This document shows positions 34,972 to 44,189 of a DNA stretch of 64,000 nt, one piece after another. The DNA comes from Elstera sp043721315 (GTDB taxonomy: Bacteria; Pseudomonadota; Alphaproteobacteria; Elsterales; Elsteraceae), in the NCBI GenBank assembly GCA_043721315.1, contig JAYSQZ010000017.1, positions 31,716 to 95,715 of the forward strand, given 5' to 3'. A program made the position numbers and the translations under genes. Within the stretch, counting starts at the first letter, position 1. Every line of letters starts with the position of its first letter. The notes under the pieces were generated by a model that was not told where the DNA came from, did not search any database, and saw only the letters and a program-made list of their open reading frames with translations.

Positions 34972-35937
34972 ATGACGGACATCACTGTTCTCAAACACCT
35001 CACGGCCTTGCGGCTGGAGGTCACGATCTGGTCGGCGCGGCGCAAGCTGACGGCCGCGGATTTGTGTGCGCCGAATTTGCCGCCGGAAACGGTGGCGTCG
35101 CTCGGCAGTAAGAAGGTTTGTAATCCCGAAGACCTGCGGGTTTTTGGAGCATTGAAGAGCCGGGCCGTCGCGTTGCTCGACCGGCATGGCGTGCGATTTC
35201 TCGGCGGCTGGGCTTTGCCGGAGGGGGCGATTGATCCGGTGAATGCCGGATTGGACGCGATCGGGGCCGAGTTCGAGCAGGCGAAGGCGGAGTTTCTTGC
35301 CCGCTATGACAAGGCCGTAAAGGGCTGGATTCGCGATAATCCCGCGTGGGAGACCCTGCTCACCAATGCCACCGTGAGTGCCGATGTGGTGCGGTCGCGG
35401 CTGGGGTTTGCTTGGCAAATGTTCCGGCTGCAGCCGCCGAAGGCGCGGGAGGCGAGTAAGCCGCTGACCGAGGCGGTGCAGGGCCTCGGTGGCACCCTGT
35501 TCGGCGAAGTAGCCAAGGTCGCTGAAGAGGCTTGGCAGAAGAGCTTCCTCGGCAAAACAGAAGTCTCGCTGAAGGCGGCCTGGCCGCTGAAAGGCCTGCG
35601 GCAGAAGCTAGCAGGGCTCTCGTGCCTGGAACCGCGAGTAACCCCGCTGGTCGATCTCATCGATACAGGCTTGGCGGCTTTGCCAGAGAAAGGCCCGCTG
35701 ACCGGCGGCAGCCTGCTGGGGCTGCAGGGCTTGGTCTGCCTGCTGCGCGATCCCGAAGCCATGCGCGATCATGGCCAGAAAATCCTCGACGGCATGGGGT
35801 TGGACGCGGCCTTGCAGGCACTGGTGGCTCTGCCCCCGTCGCCCGTGCAGCCCCTGCTATTGCCGGACGAAGAACCGGATACGCCGGACGCATTGGACGG
35901 CGGTTTTACCGTCGTCGATAGCCTCGGCCTGTGGTGA
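34972..35937 (+). CDS. DUF3150 domain protein
   Basis: A 321-residue largely helical protein of the DUF3150 family: TDITVLKHLTALRLEVTIWSARRKLTAADL at the N-terminus, LGSKKVCNPEDLRVFGALKSRAVALLDRHGVRFLGGWALPE, and GFAWQMFRLQPP. ATG 34972 has AGAAGGA just upstream; the longer open frame starting at 34846 is GC-rich leader. The family accompanies CobS-like ATPases and VWA proteins on mobile elements; its function is not known. It overlaps the start of the VWA gene. Confidence 0.8.
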   Translation: MTDITVLKHLTALRLEVTIWSARRKLTAADLCAPNLPPETVASLGSKKVCNPEDLRVFGALKSRAVALLDRHGVRFLGGWALPEGAIDPVNAGLDAIGAEFEQAKAEFLARYDKAVKGWIRDNPAWETLLTNATVSADVVRSRLGFAWQMFRLQPPKAREASKPLTEAVQGLGGTLFGEVAKVAEEAWQKSFLGKTEVSLKAAWPLKGLRQKLAGLSCLEPRVTPLVDLIDTGLAALPEKGPLTGGSLLGLQGLVCLLRDPEAMRDHGQKILDGMGLDAALQALVALPPSPVQPLLLPDEEPDTPDALDGGFTVVDSLGLW

Positions 35938-35948
35938 GGGAGGTGGCT

Positions 35949-37433
35949 GTGATCTCCTCCCGAGCTCTTCTGTCCTGCCTGCCCCTGCTCGCCAGCAGCT
36001 TGGGGCAGCGCTATGGCGTGCGCGTCGCGATTGGTGGCAACCGCGCCTATACCGACGGCACCACGATCCGCCTGCCGGGGCTTCCGACCGATGCCGACCC
36101 GCGCTTCATCGGCCTCGTGCGCGGCTATATCGACCATGAAGCCGCCCACATCCGTTTCACCGACTTCGACCTGCTGAGCCGGGAACCCCTGGGGATGGTG
36201 GAGAAGCATATCTGGAATATCTTCGAAGACTGGCGCATCGAAGACCGGCTGGCGAAACTCTATCCGGGTTGCGGCGAGAATTTCCAAGGGCTGATCCAGC
36301 AGATCTTTCTCGATGCCCCTCGGCCTAAACTGCCTAAAAACCAATGGGTGCTGGACTGGCTGCTGCTCACCGTGCGGAGCTGGCGGCTTCCGGCCCTGTC
36401 CGGGCGCGTCCGGCACCGCGCGGCAGAGGTGGAGAGCGTGCTGCCGGGGCTGCTTCCCCGGCTTCAACCCATTCTCGATACCATGCGCCAGCACTGCCCC
36501 GACAGTGCCGCTTGCCTGGACTACGCCCGGCAGATTCTTGCCTGTCTGCAAACCGCCCCGGCTGAGGACCCGGCGGCGGAAATCGAGCAACTTCTCGCAG
36601 TCCCAGAAATGGACCTGCCAGAGGATATCGCCGCCATTCTTCAACGCTGCCTGCGCCAAACTTCCACCAAACAGGAAGCCCGAGCAACGGTCGCAATCCG
36701 GGGCGATAAAAAGATCGCGTCCCTCACCCCGGAGCAGCTTCAGCAAAGCCGCCGCCTCACCAGCGGCCTGAAAGCCCGGCTCACCGGCCTGCTGCAATCA
36801 ACGAAACTGAAACGCGTCGCCCCGGCTCGGCGCGGAAAACTCGATCCGAAACTGCTGCATGGGGTGGCGACTGGGTCAGCAAAACTCTTCCGGCGGGTTG
36901 AACCCAAACCCGGGCTGAACACGGCCGTCCACCTGCTGCTCGATACCTCCGGCTCGATGCGTGAACGCATCAGCCTCGCCTGCCATACCACCCAAGCCAT
37001 TGCCGAAAGCCTCCACGGCCTCGGCATTCCCCTAGCGGTGACGGCCTTCCCCGGGATCTGTCGCACCGGGGAGCCGACCATCGTGCCGATGCTGGGTTAC
37101 GGCGAGCGCCCGCACGACCGCTTCCTGGTGGAGGCCAGCGGCGACACACCCCTGGCCGAAGCCCTCTGGGCGGTGCTGCTCGCCCTCGCCCCTCGACCCG
37201 AGCCACGCCAGATCATCCTGCTGCTCACCGACGGCGAACCCGACGACTTGGACCGCGCCCAAGACGTCATCCGCACCGCCCAACGTCTCGGCGTCGAGAT
37301 CTACGCCCTCGGGATTAAGGCACCGGGCGTTACGACGCTGCTGCCGAGCACGTCCCAAAACATCGAAACCCTCAATGCCCTGCCGGAAGCAATCTTCGGG
37401 TTGCTCCAACGGGCGCTGCTTCGGAAAGGATAA
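35949..37433 (+). CDS. CobT-like VWA-domain protein
   Basis: A protein of about 494 residues with a C-terminal von Willebrand A domain: MIDAS DTSGSM near residue 333, then ASGDTPLAEAL and LLLTDGEPDD. The N-terminal half contains YIDHEAAHIRFTDFD near residue 60, an HExxH-like motif (HEAAH), as in CobT-like proteins. GTG 35949 has GGGAGG 5 bases upstream; GTG 35934 overlapping the DUF3150 stop is the alternative. With a MoxR/CobS ATPase such proteins act as metal-chelatase-like or chaperone machines. Here the role on a mobile element is unknown. Confidence 0.8.
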   Translation: MISSRALLSCLPLLASSLGQRYGVRVAIGGNRAYTDGTTIRLPGLPTDADPRFIGLVRGYIDHEAAHIRFTDFDLLSREPLGMVEKHIWNIFEDWRIEDRLAKLYPGCGENFQGLIQQIFLDAPRPKLPKNQWVLDWLLLTVRSWRLPALSGRVRHRAAEVESVLPGLLPRLQPILDTMRQHCPDSAACLDYARQILACLQTAPAEDPAAEIEQLLAVPEMDLPEDIAAILQRCLRQTSTKQEARATVAIRGDKKIASLTPEQLQQSRRLTSGLKARLTGLLQSTKLKRVAPARRGKLDPKLLHGVATGSAKLFRRVEPKPGLNTAVHLLLDTSGSMRERISLACHTTQAIAESLHGLGIPLAVTAFPGICRTGEPTIVPMLGYGERPHDRFLVEASGDTPLAEALWAVLLALAPRPEPRQIILLLTDGEPDDLDRAQDVIRTAQRLGVEIYALGIKAPGVTTLLPSTSQNIETLNALPEAIFGLLQRALLRKG

Positions 37434-37435
37434 GA

Positions 37436-37738
37436 ATGACCCTCCCTATCGTGATCGTAAAACCGCCTCGTTGTCCGGCCTGTGCCAGCCCTGAGGTTGC
37501 CCTGGAGCCGCTCGGCGAATGGGCTTGCCTTCTCTTAGGCGGCTTGCTGGGGGGCGCTTCCCTCCTCGCCCTCCGCTGCGGGGCAGGCCGCAGTCCAGCG
37601 CTGCCGATAACCGCTTTGGGCGTCGCAACCGTCGCTCTTCTGTGGGCGCAGGAGGGGCGTTTGATCGGACGTCAACTCGATCGAACGTTGCTACGGCGGT
37701 TCCACTGCCGGAAATGCGAAGCCCGTTTCACCGCCTAA
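37436..37738 (+). CDS. Small membrane protein with split zinc ribbon
   Basis: A 100-residue protein with two Cys pairs, CPAC near the N-terminus and CRKC at the C-terminus, flanking two hydrophobic segments (about 30-50 and 55-72). The layout suggests a zinc ribbon whose halves meet on the cytoplasmic face. I do not recognise a family. It begins 2 bases after the VWA gene, and a terminator follows directly, so it is the last gene of that operon. Confidence 0.6.
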   Translation: MTLPIVIVKPPRCPACASPEVALEPLGEWACLLLGGLLGGASLLALRCGAGRSPALPITALGVATVALLWAQEGRLIGRQLDRTLLRRFHCRKCEARFTA

Positions 37739-37743
37739 TCAGG

Positions 37744-37771
37744 AAGCCCGGGCAGCCGGGCTTTCTTTTTT
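37744..37771 (+). terminator. Terminator of the AAA-DUF3150-VWA operon
   Basis: AAGCCCGG (37744-37751), loop gcag, CCGGGCTT (37756-37763), then TCTTTTTT. Classic intrinsic terminator. Confidence 0.88.
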
Positions 37772-37944
37772 AACTTAGAACTTAACTTTCGAGAAAAGAC
37801 CGGAAGTTATCGCCTAAGAATCCCATCGATTTTCTAGCTTTCGCCCTGTTCTCTCCAGAGAATAACTAGAACGGTATTGGGTAATATATTTTTTTGATAA
37901 TCCTAAAATACATACTATGGAGAAATTAACCCTAGGAGGAAAAG

Positions 37945-38544
37945 ATGACTACCCATCGCCCTGACATCCTGAATAAGATTCAGGAATTTCTTCAATACAT
38001 GATCCAATGCCATTCGAAAGTGATGATTGCCCGCTTCGATGTTCGTTTTCCGCAGAACTATCCGGAACCTGATCGAAACATTCTGCTCTCCACTCTGATG
38101 AAGTTTCTGAAGGAATGGTATTGGCAGAACGATATAGAAGCCCATTACCTCTGGGTTCGCGAGCAGAACAGCAGCGATGTGCCGCACTATCATGTGGCCT
38201 TTCTGGTCGATGGGAATAAATGCCAAGCCGCAACCGGGCTGCTGAGCACCGCCGAGCGGTGTTGGAATGACGTTCTCGATATCGGCTTCTACCCCGGTCT
38301 GATCCATCATTGTGATCTCGAAGAAGGACGCGCCTGGACAATGTTGAAACGTCCACCGCGCGGCAGCCCGGAGGCGATGATTGCTCAGTTCAATGCCGCC
38401 TGCACGGCCTGCTTCGAGCGACTGTCGTATCTGGCGAAAACCCATACCAAGGGTCAGGCCCCCTATCGAGTGCGGGATTTCGGCAGCTCGCAGATCCGCT
38501 GGGATCCGCCGGTGGCCTGGTCAGCCCCGACGCATTTGTTCTGA
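37945..38544 (+). CDS. YagK/YfjJ (inovirus Gp2-like) replication protein
   Basis: A 199-residue protein resembling the YagK/YfjJ C-terminal domain found in inovirus Gp2 replication proteins and phage satellites. MIARFDVRFPQNYP is the first core strand, and VPHYHVAFLVDG contains an HxH (HUH-like) pair expected to bind the metal of a nicking endonuclease. A later Tyr (ERLSYLAKTHTKG) could be the nucleophile. An AGGAGG site precedes the ATG. No coat or Zot-like genes are nearby, so it is a lone or remnant replication gene. Confidence 0.75.
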   Translation: MTTHRPDILNKIQEFLQYMIQCHSKVMIARFDVRFPQNYPEPDRNILLSTLMKFLKEWYWQNDIEAHYLWVREQNSSDVPHYHVAFLVDGNKCQAATGLLSTAERCWNDVLDIGFYPGLIHHCDLEEGRAWTMLKRPPRGSPEAMIAQFNAACTACFERLSYLAKTHTKGQAPYRVRDFGSSQIRWDPPVAWSAPTHLF

Positions 38545-38684
38545 GGCGACGACGAGGGGCGGAATTATCCTATTATCGGATATACTCTTCCCCCAATCTC
38601 AGAGCCTAAGGGCGGCTCTTCAAAACGTAAGAGGCCAATCGAATAAACTTAAGGCATTCCCTGGCCTTTGGGGCCTGCTTCATC

Positions 38685-39473
38685 ATGGCCTTGGCCGCTA
38701 GTACGGCCCTAGGGCAAGACCGCTACTATGTCGCCTGCAAAACAGATCCACACCAGTTCGCCAAGGATTTTTATACCGCCAAGTTCAAGGCGAAGACGGT
38801 TCTCGAGTTGAACGAGCTTCGTGAAGGGCTCAGCTACGCATGCGCCTATTATGAGGCGCCAGGGTACCATTTGGCCCGGCACATGCAGGAAAGCACGCAA
38901 GAAGAGCTCACCAGCCTCGGGCAGCAGATGTATCGCTTCACGCTCGATGAAACGATCCGCAAGTACGGCTTTACGAAGGATGGACCGAAGGTTTGCAGCT
39001 TGTCCAAGGTTCCGTCGAAGCCTCAGGAGCATCCCTTAGCGGATTATCTGGCGCTCTTGACCTTCGGTCCCGAGGTCACCCGGGTTACCTATAAGCCGAT
39101 CGGCTGGTTCTCCGACACCGCTGTGGTGCGGATCGACCGCGCTCGCACGCGGGAAACCGACCTCGAAGAGATATTGTTCACAGAGGGTAAGCATTCAGAC
39201 GGGACGTTTTATACCAAGGCGGCCGAGGGCAGCGTCGAGACCTGTCTGGTCGCCATCCAGTTGGGTTTTGCCTCTGGTAAGAAGCAGGATCTGCGCTTCC
39301 CGCACGAAGGCCTGTCCTATGTCTTGGCGCAGATCGAAAGCTTCGGTCTTCGGCAGACGGCGCGCCTCGCCGCCTTTAAGAAACCGCTCGCCGATTATAT
39401 TCCCGGCTGGCCAAAAGACCGGTCGTGGGACGCTAAACTCAAGGAGTTGCAGACGCTCGGGCTGCTCCCCTAG
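38685..39473 (+). CDS. Exported protein of unknown function
   Basis: A 262-residue protein of no family I recognise. It starts with a short hydrophobic segment (MALAASTALGQD) that looks like the end of a signal peptide. In-frame codons immediately upstream encode further hydrophobic residues (LAFGACFI), so the true start may be a non-ATG codon slightly upstream. Four cysteines (in VACKTD, SYACAYY, KVCSLS, ETCLV) could form disulfides in the periplasm. It lies between the YagK/YfjJ gene and a converging XRE regulator. Confidence 0.55.
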   Translation: MALAASTALGQDRYYVACKTDPHQFAKDFYTAKFKAKTVLELNELREGLSYACAYYEAPGYHLARHMQESTQEELTSLGQQMYRFTLDETIRKYGFTKDGPKVCSLSKVPSKPQEHPLADYLALLTFGPEVTRVTYKPIGWFSDTAVVRIDRARTRETDLEEILFTEGKHSDGTFYTKAAEGSVETCLVAIQLGFASGKKQDLRFPHEGLSYVLAQIESFGLRQTARLAAFKKPLADYIPGWPKDRSWDAKLKELQTLGLLP

Positions 39474-39485
39474 GCGGGCGTGGCG

Positions 39486-39722
39486 CTAGGGGGCGATCCC
39501 GGCATCGGTCAAGACCTGGGAGGGATGCACCGAGAGCGCCCGGCACAGTTCAATATATTCGGCGACATCCAGGCGGCGCTCACCGCTCTCCACCTTGGAG
39601 ACATAGGACTGGGGCTTCCCCAGCGCTTCGGCCAATTGCGTTTGCGTCACGCCCCGCGCTTTGCGGGCCGCGATCAGCGCCGCGAGGATGTTCCGATACA
39701 GAGGAGAATGGGTGGTTTTCAT
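39486..39722 (-). CDS. XRE-family helix-turn-helix regulator
   Basis: A 78-residue regulator consisting of a single HTH-XRE domain: LAALIAARKARGVTQTQLAEALGKPQSYVSKVESGERRLDVAEYIELCRAL. The start MKTTHSPL at 39722 matches related small regulators. A start 21 bases upstream (39743) has a stronger purine-rich site, and the open frame continues to 39803. It is probably an element-borne repressor. Confidence 0.8.
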   Translation of the reverse strand: MKTTHSPLYRNILAALIAARKARGVTQTQLAEALGKPQSYVSKVESGERRLDVAEYIELCRALSVHPSQVLTDAGIAP

Positions 39723-39845
39723 GGGCTTGCTCGCGCCCACCATCCCCTCCCTTGCCGCTCTATCCCAAAACAGGATGGAGTTTTTGAGTTTTACCCCTAA
39801 CAACCGACCTGCGGATCGCGGGTTTATCGTGAGAGGCGCAAGCGT

Positions 39846-40289
39846 ATGAAACGCCGTATCCTGATCCTAACCGCCCTTATTCTCGGCGGGGCTGCAACCG
39901 TCTTCGTCTTGACGGGCAGTTCCGCCAGCCCGCTGCAGAACAAATACCGCCGCATCGGCACTATCGCCGCCGTTGCCGAGCGCTGCCTGCACTCGGCCCG
40001 TCTGCATGAGACCGTGACAGCCTCCCTGAAACCCGGCGCAAGCAACACGATGTTCGGCGGCAGCGCGATCGCCGAGGGCACCCTGAAACCGCTGCTGCAG
40101 AGCTACACGGAGGGCTATAAATCCGCCTCGGCCGACCTCCGCCTTTGGGACGAGACCCGCGGGAAGGCTGAACCCACCCCGCAGACCTGCAGTGACGCTG
40201 GACAGATGCAGCGTATCCAGGCGTTCGAGGCGGAGACCATTGCTGAGATCGAGAGGGAGGAGGCGGTCTTCAGAAAGATTTTGGAATGA
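39846..40289 (+). CDS. Small membrane-anchored or exported protein, unknown
   Basis: A 147-residue protein with an N-terminal signal anchor (KRRILILTALILGGAATVFVLTG) and a predicted helical periplasmic portion ending in EIEREEAVFRKILE. No family recognised. It has two cysteines, in ERCLHS and QTCSD. Codon use is GC-rich like the neighbouring VWA operon. Confidence 0.5.
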   Translation: MKRRILILTALILGGAATVFVLTGSSASPLQNKYRRIGTIAAVAERCLHSARLHETVTASLKPGASNTMFGGSAIAEGTLKPLLQSYTEGYKSASADLRLWDETRGKAEPTPQTCSDAGQMQRIQAFEAETIAEIEREEAVFRKILE

Positions 40290-40748
40290 GGAGGCTTGAT
40301 CCGTTCCCAAAACTTGACTGTTCTGCGTTACGGTTTTCCGTCTGAGCTTCTCTGGAGGAGAAGATCTAAAAAAGATGAAAGTATGATAATTTAGAATATT
40401 CTCTAATTTTCAGGGAAAATTTCGGCGGAATTTGGTTTTTGAAGGTGGGTGTTTTTGTTTTTGATAATTTATTATCATTTTGTAAAAGTTATCGAAAGTA
40501 TTTTCTTCTTGTATTTACTGGTCTGCCCAACCTGTGCGACTGCTCAATCAAACGGCAGGAACTGGGACTTTGCCGCCGTCTACCATTGATACGTCAAACG
40601 GTCGTATTTGCCAGGAGTAGACAACCAGCGCTCGTATAATTAGCAGGAATTGGGGAAAGATCGTCAGCAGTTGCATTTCTAGCTGGTCTGCATCATGAAA
40701 GAGACTGCCGCTAGGTTTGAGGAGAGCGTAAAGGGAGAATAGCGCACA
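40290..40748. other. AT-rich non-coding stretch before the ABC-3C genes
   Basis: No convincing gene or RNA. The first 250 bases are strongly AT-rich (runs such as TTTTTGTTTTTGATAATTTA), marking a junction between the GC-rich VWA region and the defence genes. It presumably holds the promoter of the operon starting at 40749. Confidence 0.4.
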
Positions 40749-41762
40749 ATGGCATTCAACGAAGATCGCCAAATTCTAAATCTAACAGACAGCGAGCTCG
40801 AAGACCTAGTTAAGAAGTGGCTCGCAAAAGTTGCGGACACCTACTGCGGGTTTGAGCGTCCAACCGCGTCGTCGGATATGGGGCGTGATGCCGTCGGCTT
40901 TCTCTCGGCTCGCCGGTACGACGGCGACTGGCACAACTACCAGTGCAAGCACCTGAAGGCGCCCCTGGGCAAGGCCGAGTTCGCAACCGAGCTCGGTAAG
41001 ATCTTCTGTTACGCGGCCCAGGGCGAATTCACGCTGCCCACCCGTTACGTATTTGTCTGCCCCAATTCGGCGGTCAGGGACGTCAAAAAGATGATCGACC
41101 GACCGTCGCTCATCGCAGACTTCCTGATCGACAATTGGGATGCCTATTGCCTAAACGGTATATCGACGACGCCGTGCCCGCTGACCCTAGCACTCAGGAC
41201 GGCGATACGCGCTTACGCGTTCGAAAATGTCGAACTCTGGAAGGCTAGCGAACTGGTGGAGAAGCCCCAAATGCGAGCTGTCCTGCATGAGCATCTCGAT
41301 ATTGATCCGGGCGAGGCTCCTCGTGTGCGGGACGCCGACGTGCCAGAGAATGTCGCTGACGAAGAGTCCGCTTATGTGACCCAGCTTGTAACGGTGTTCG
41401 CCGCAGCCAGCGACATGCCTTTCAATAGCTACGCGGAAGTCGTTGCGGACGCAACCTACGGCCCCCAGATCGTTAATGCACGTCGACGGTATCTCGAACG
41501 TCAGGCGTTCCGACGCCATTTTCGCGACAATCTGCCGGCCAGCCAGATCGACAATGTCGACGAGGACGTGCATGAGACCGTGATTGATCGATATCACGCA
41601 CTGGGCACGGCGCCACTTTATGAGAGGCTTACGCAGATAATGGGAGTTGCCTCCACCGCCCAGGTTACCGGCGCGCTTGGTCGGCACAATCGCGTGACTC
41701 CCAGCGTAAAACAGGGCGCGTGCCACCACTTCGCGAATGTCGGACGCATGCCGTGGGCCTGA
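40749..41762 (+). CDS. ABC-three component system effector with Mrr-like nuclease domain
   Basis: A 337-residue protein whose N-terminus is a restriction-endonuclease fold: ELEDLVKKWL, then DMGRDAVGF (acidic residue D47) and YQCKH (Q65, K67), a D...QxK active site of the Mrr type. The remaining about 200 helical residues match the effector-side region of ABC-three component (ABC-3C) systems. With the next two genes it forms the typical order effector, middle component, DUF3732 ABC ATPase. ABC-3C systems are predicted anti-invader complexes in which the ATPase senses DNA and licenses the effector; this role is not proven here. Confidence 0.78.
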   Translation: MAFNEDRQILNLTDSELEDLVKKWLAKVADTYCGFERPTASSDMGRDAVGFLSARRYDGDWHNYQCKHLKAPLGKAEFATELGKIFCYAAQGEFTLPTRYVFVCPNSAVRDVKKMIDRPSLIADFLIDNWDAYCLNGISTTPCPLTLALRTAIRAYAFENVELWKASELVEKPQMRAVLHEHLDIDPGEAPRVRDADVPENVADEESAYVTQLVTVFAAASDMPFNSYAEVVADATYGPQIVNARRRYLERQAFRRHFRDNLPASQIDNVDEDVHETVIDRYHALGTAPLYERLTQIMGVASTAQVTGALGRHNRVTPSVKQGACHHFANVGRMPWA

Positions 41763-42247
41763 GCCTCCCCATTACCCAGCCTCAACTGTTCAACACGCCA
41801 CTCGAAGCCGGCGTGCGGGCTCTGCTTATTCTCGACGCCTTTGCGCCTCAGGCCTTCGACCTGGCGACGATGTCGCTGCTGGACTATTATATCGTGCATA
41901 CCGGTGACGCTGGTGGCCCACCGAGCCTCCACCCGGAGATCAATGCCCGCGTCGGCGAGTATTTCGTGCGCCGACACCTAGTCGAAGAGGGATTACTCTT
42001 GATGGTTCGCGCATCGCTCGTTGAGCAGGTATTTTCAGATAGCGGCATTGCCTTTCGGGCCCACGAAACGGCAACGGCAATGATTGATCTGTTCGGCAGC
42101 ACCTATAATCGCCACCTCACCGAAGCGGCTCAATGGCTGGCGCACGAAGCTGTCGACAAAGGCGTAGACTCGTTCATGCAGGGCTTAAAGAACGGCCTTG
42201 CTCGCTGGTCTCACGAAATCGTCGGTAGGGCAGTTGATAATGGCTGA
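41720..42247 (+). CDS. ABC-three component system middle component
   Basis: A 175-residue winged-helix-like protein with the middle-component pattern: PQLFNTPLEAGVRALLILDAF, LLDYYIVHTGDAGGPPSLHPEI, and EEGLLLMVRASLVEQVF. It bridges the effector and the ABC ATPase. The start is GTG 41720; GTG 41753, overlapping the previous stop by 10 bases, would remove 11 poorly conserved residues and is equally credible. It overlaps the next gene by 8 bases. Confidence 0.75.
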   Translation: MPPLRECRTHAVGLSLPITQPQLFNTPLEAGVRALLILDAFAPQAFDLATMSLLDYYIVHTGDAGGPPSLHPEINARVGEYFVRRHLVEEGLLLMVRASLVEQVFSDSGIAFRAHETATAMIDLFGSTYNRHLTEAAQWLAHEAVDKGVDSFMQGLKNGLARWSHEIVGRAVDNG

Positions 42248-44108
42248 TCGGCGCAGAATTATCATCGACCAACTGATGTTCACCGGACCCGAGCGAACCC
42301 CGGTTTCGATTCAATTCAAGTCAGGCGTGAACATCATATGGGGCGCTTCGAACACCGGAAAATCGTTCGTGCGCAAGTCGATCGACTACCTTCTAGGTGG
42401 AGAACTTCCAACCTTGCCTCCCGAAGGCAAGGGGATGAACAATTATCTCCTTTGGATTACCCTCCCTGGCGATCAAAAAGTCACCTTGCGGTCTTCTGCT
42501 CTGGGCGGCGACATCTACAAGGCAGAAGGGCATCTTCAGACCGTGGACGAAAGTTCTCCGGGGTATGAGGTATTTTCGCGAAAGCATGTCAGTTCGCCAA
42601 ACGTCTCACGCTTTCTCCTCTCCAGTGTCGGCTACCGCGAAGCCCAGCTATTGAAGAATGAGCGGGCCGAAAAGGCGCCGTTCTCGCTACGCGTCATCAT
42701 GCGCTACCTCCTCATCGACGAGACGAGGATGATCGACGAAAAAAGCCTGCTGCTCGCGCATAACACTACGGTCACTTCGGAGGACAAGGGGCTTCTCAAG
42801 TTCTTGCTCACCGGCGTGGACGGCTCTTCAATCGCGCAAGTGCGCTCTGGCGACCAACTCAAGGCAGCAAAGGAGGGGCAGATCGAACTCCTCTCTCAGA
42901 TGGTTGAGCAATTGCAGAAAGTGATCGACGATTCCGTCGCAACCACTTCGGTTGTTGCCGAGCTAGCAGCCGCTGAGCGGGAAAAGGCGGATCTTCTCGA
43001 CGTCGTGGAAGAGCGCCAGAGCAATCTGGATGCGCTAGCGTTTGAGGAGCGTGGCCTCTCCGACGATATTCAGCGTTATCAGGCGCGGATCGCGGATCTG
43101 AATGCCCTCAAGGTGCGGTTCGACGAACTCGCACGCGTCTACGCCTCCGATATCGATCGTCTCGAAGGCCTGGAGGAAGGCGGCTTCTTCCTACAACGCT
43201 TTGCCACGATCAATTGCCCGCTATGCGGGGCTTCCCCCGACCATCAAAAACACGACCATGGCCTTGGCGGCATTGAGGAGCAGCGCCACGCCGTCGAGTT
43301 GGAAATGGCGAAGATCCGTGCCGAGGCCCGTGACCTTGCCGCAGCGCTCACCGATGCCGATGCCGAAATCGTGGAAGTCGAGCGGCTCAGCGTCGTGGCA
43401 GGTGACAGGCTGAACGAAGTGCGCCTTGCCAGAGCCCAAGCTGCGCAGAGCGAGGTTTCAGCGCGATCCATTTTCCTCAGCGCCAGCGAGCGGTGTGAGA
43501 AGCTTGAATCCGATTTGGACAACCGACGCCGAGTTACCGAGTTTGAGATACGAATTGCGCGTATCAAGGACACGAGTGTGCAGTCGCGGCAACGCGCCGA
43601 CGGCATAGACGTCAATCTCAACCTCTCGAACAGCGAAGCGTACGAACTCTCGACCGTGGTGAAGCAAGTCCTAAAGGCGTGGAACTATCCCGGTGCCAAC
43701 GCGGTACATTTCGAGAAAAGCGACCAAGATATCGTCGTCGATGGTAAACGCCGCCGAGACAATGGCGCTGGCGTTCGGGCGCTTCTGCATGCAGCCTTCA
43801 AAATCGGCGTGCTCGTATACTGTATCCAGAAGGGTCGGCCACATCCGGGCTTCGTCATCCTGGATTCTCCGCTCTTCGCCTATCGCCCCGCAGAGGAGGA
43901 ACGTTTCGAGGATCTCACTGATGATGAGTTGGAATTACGCAAATTTGATGTGGCAACACACTTCTATCGGTATCTGCAGGGCATGGTCGACCAAGCCCAA
44001 TTTATCGTGATCGAGAACCACAAGTCCGATCAGGACGTCGTCACGCCGTACACGAACTATCAGTTCACTAAGAACCCGAGCATTGGCCGCGCTGGTCTCT
44101 TTGTATGA
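42240..44108 (+). CDS. DUF3732 ABC ATPase of the ABC-3C system
   Basis: A 622-residue Rad50/SMC-like ATPase. Walker A GASNTGKSF (residues 35-43) follows an FxSGVNIIWG strand. A coiled-coil region (about 195-460) is interrupted by CPLCGASPDHQKHDH, a zinc-hook-like CxxC. The C-terminal lobe carries Walker B FVILDSPL. ATG 42240 is chosen over an upstream TTG because the N-terminal strand then starts at once. It probably dimerises on DNA and gates the nuclease encoded two genes upstream. Confidence 0.85.
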   Translation: MADRRRIIIDQLMFTGPERTPVSIQFKSGVNIIWGASNTGKSFVRKSIDYLLGGELPTLPPEGKGMNNYLLWITLPGDQKVTLRSSALGGDIYKAEGHLQTVDESSPGYEVFSRKHVSSPNVSRFLLSSVGYREAQLLKNERAEKAPFSLRVIMRYLLIDETRMIDEKSLLLAHNTTVTSEDKGLLKFLLTGVDGSSIAQVRSGDQLKAAKEGQIELLSQMVEQLQKVIDDSVATTSVVAELAAAEREKADLLDVVEERQSNLDALAFEERGLSDDIQRYQARIADLNALKVRFDELARVYASDIDRLEGLEEGGFFLQRFATINCPLCGASPDHQKHDHGLGGIEEQRHAVELEMAKIRAEARDLAAALTDADAEIVEVERLSVVAGDRLNEVRLARAQAAQSEVSARSIFLSASERCEKLESDLDNRRRVTEFEIRIARIKDTSVQSRQRADGIDVNLNLSNSEAYELSTVVKQVLKAWNYPGANAVHFEKSDQDIVVDGKRRRDNGAGVRALLHAAFKIGVLVYCIQKGRPHPGFVILDSPLFAYRPAEEERFEDLTDDELELRKFDVATHFYRYLQGMVDQAQFIVIENHKSDQDVVTPYTNYQFTKNPSIGRAGLFV

Positions 44109-44132
44109 CGTCATGCTCGCAAAAGCATGACG
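44109..44132. repeat. Perfect inverted repeat after the ABC ATPase gene
   Basis: CGTCATGCT (44109-44117) and AGCATGACG (44124-44132) around the loop CGCAAA. No T-run follows, so it is not a standard terminator. It covers the ATG at 44127, making that codon a poor start for the next gene. Confidence 0.6.
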
Positions 44133-44189
44133 ACTAAAGCTGACATAGGCTTTGGCAGTGGTCGAGCGGGGAATCACGAAAGGCGATAT

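Noticed and set aside
33883..35418. A 511-codon minus-strand open frame over the AAA and DUF3150 genes
   Set aside because: Low-complexity Gly/Ala/Glu composition with no family features; the plus-strand genes explain the region.
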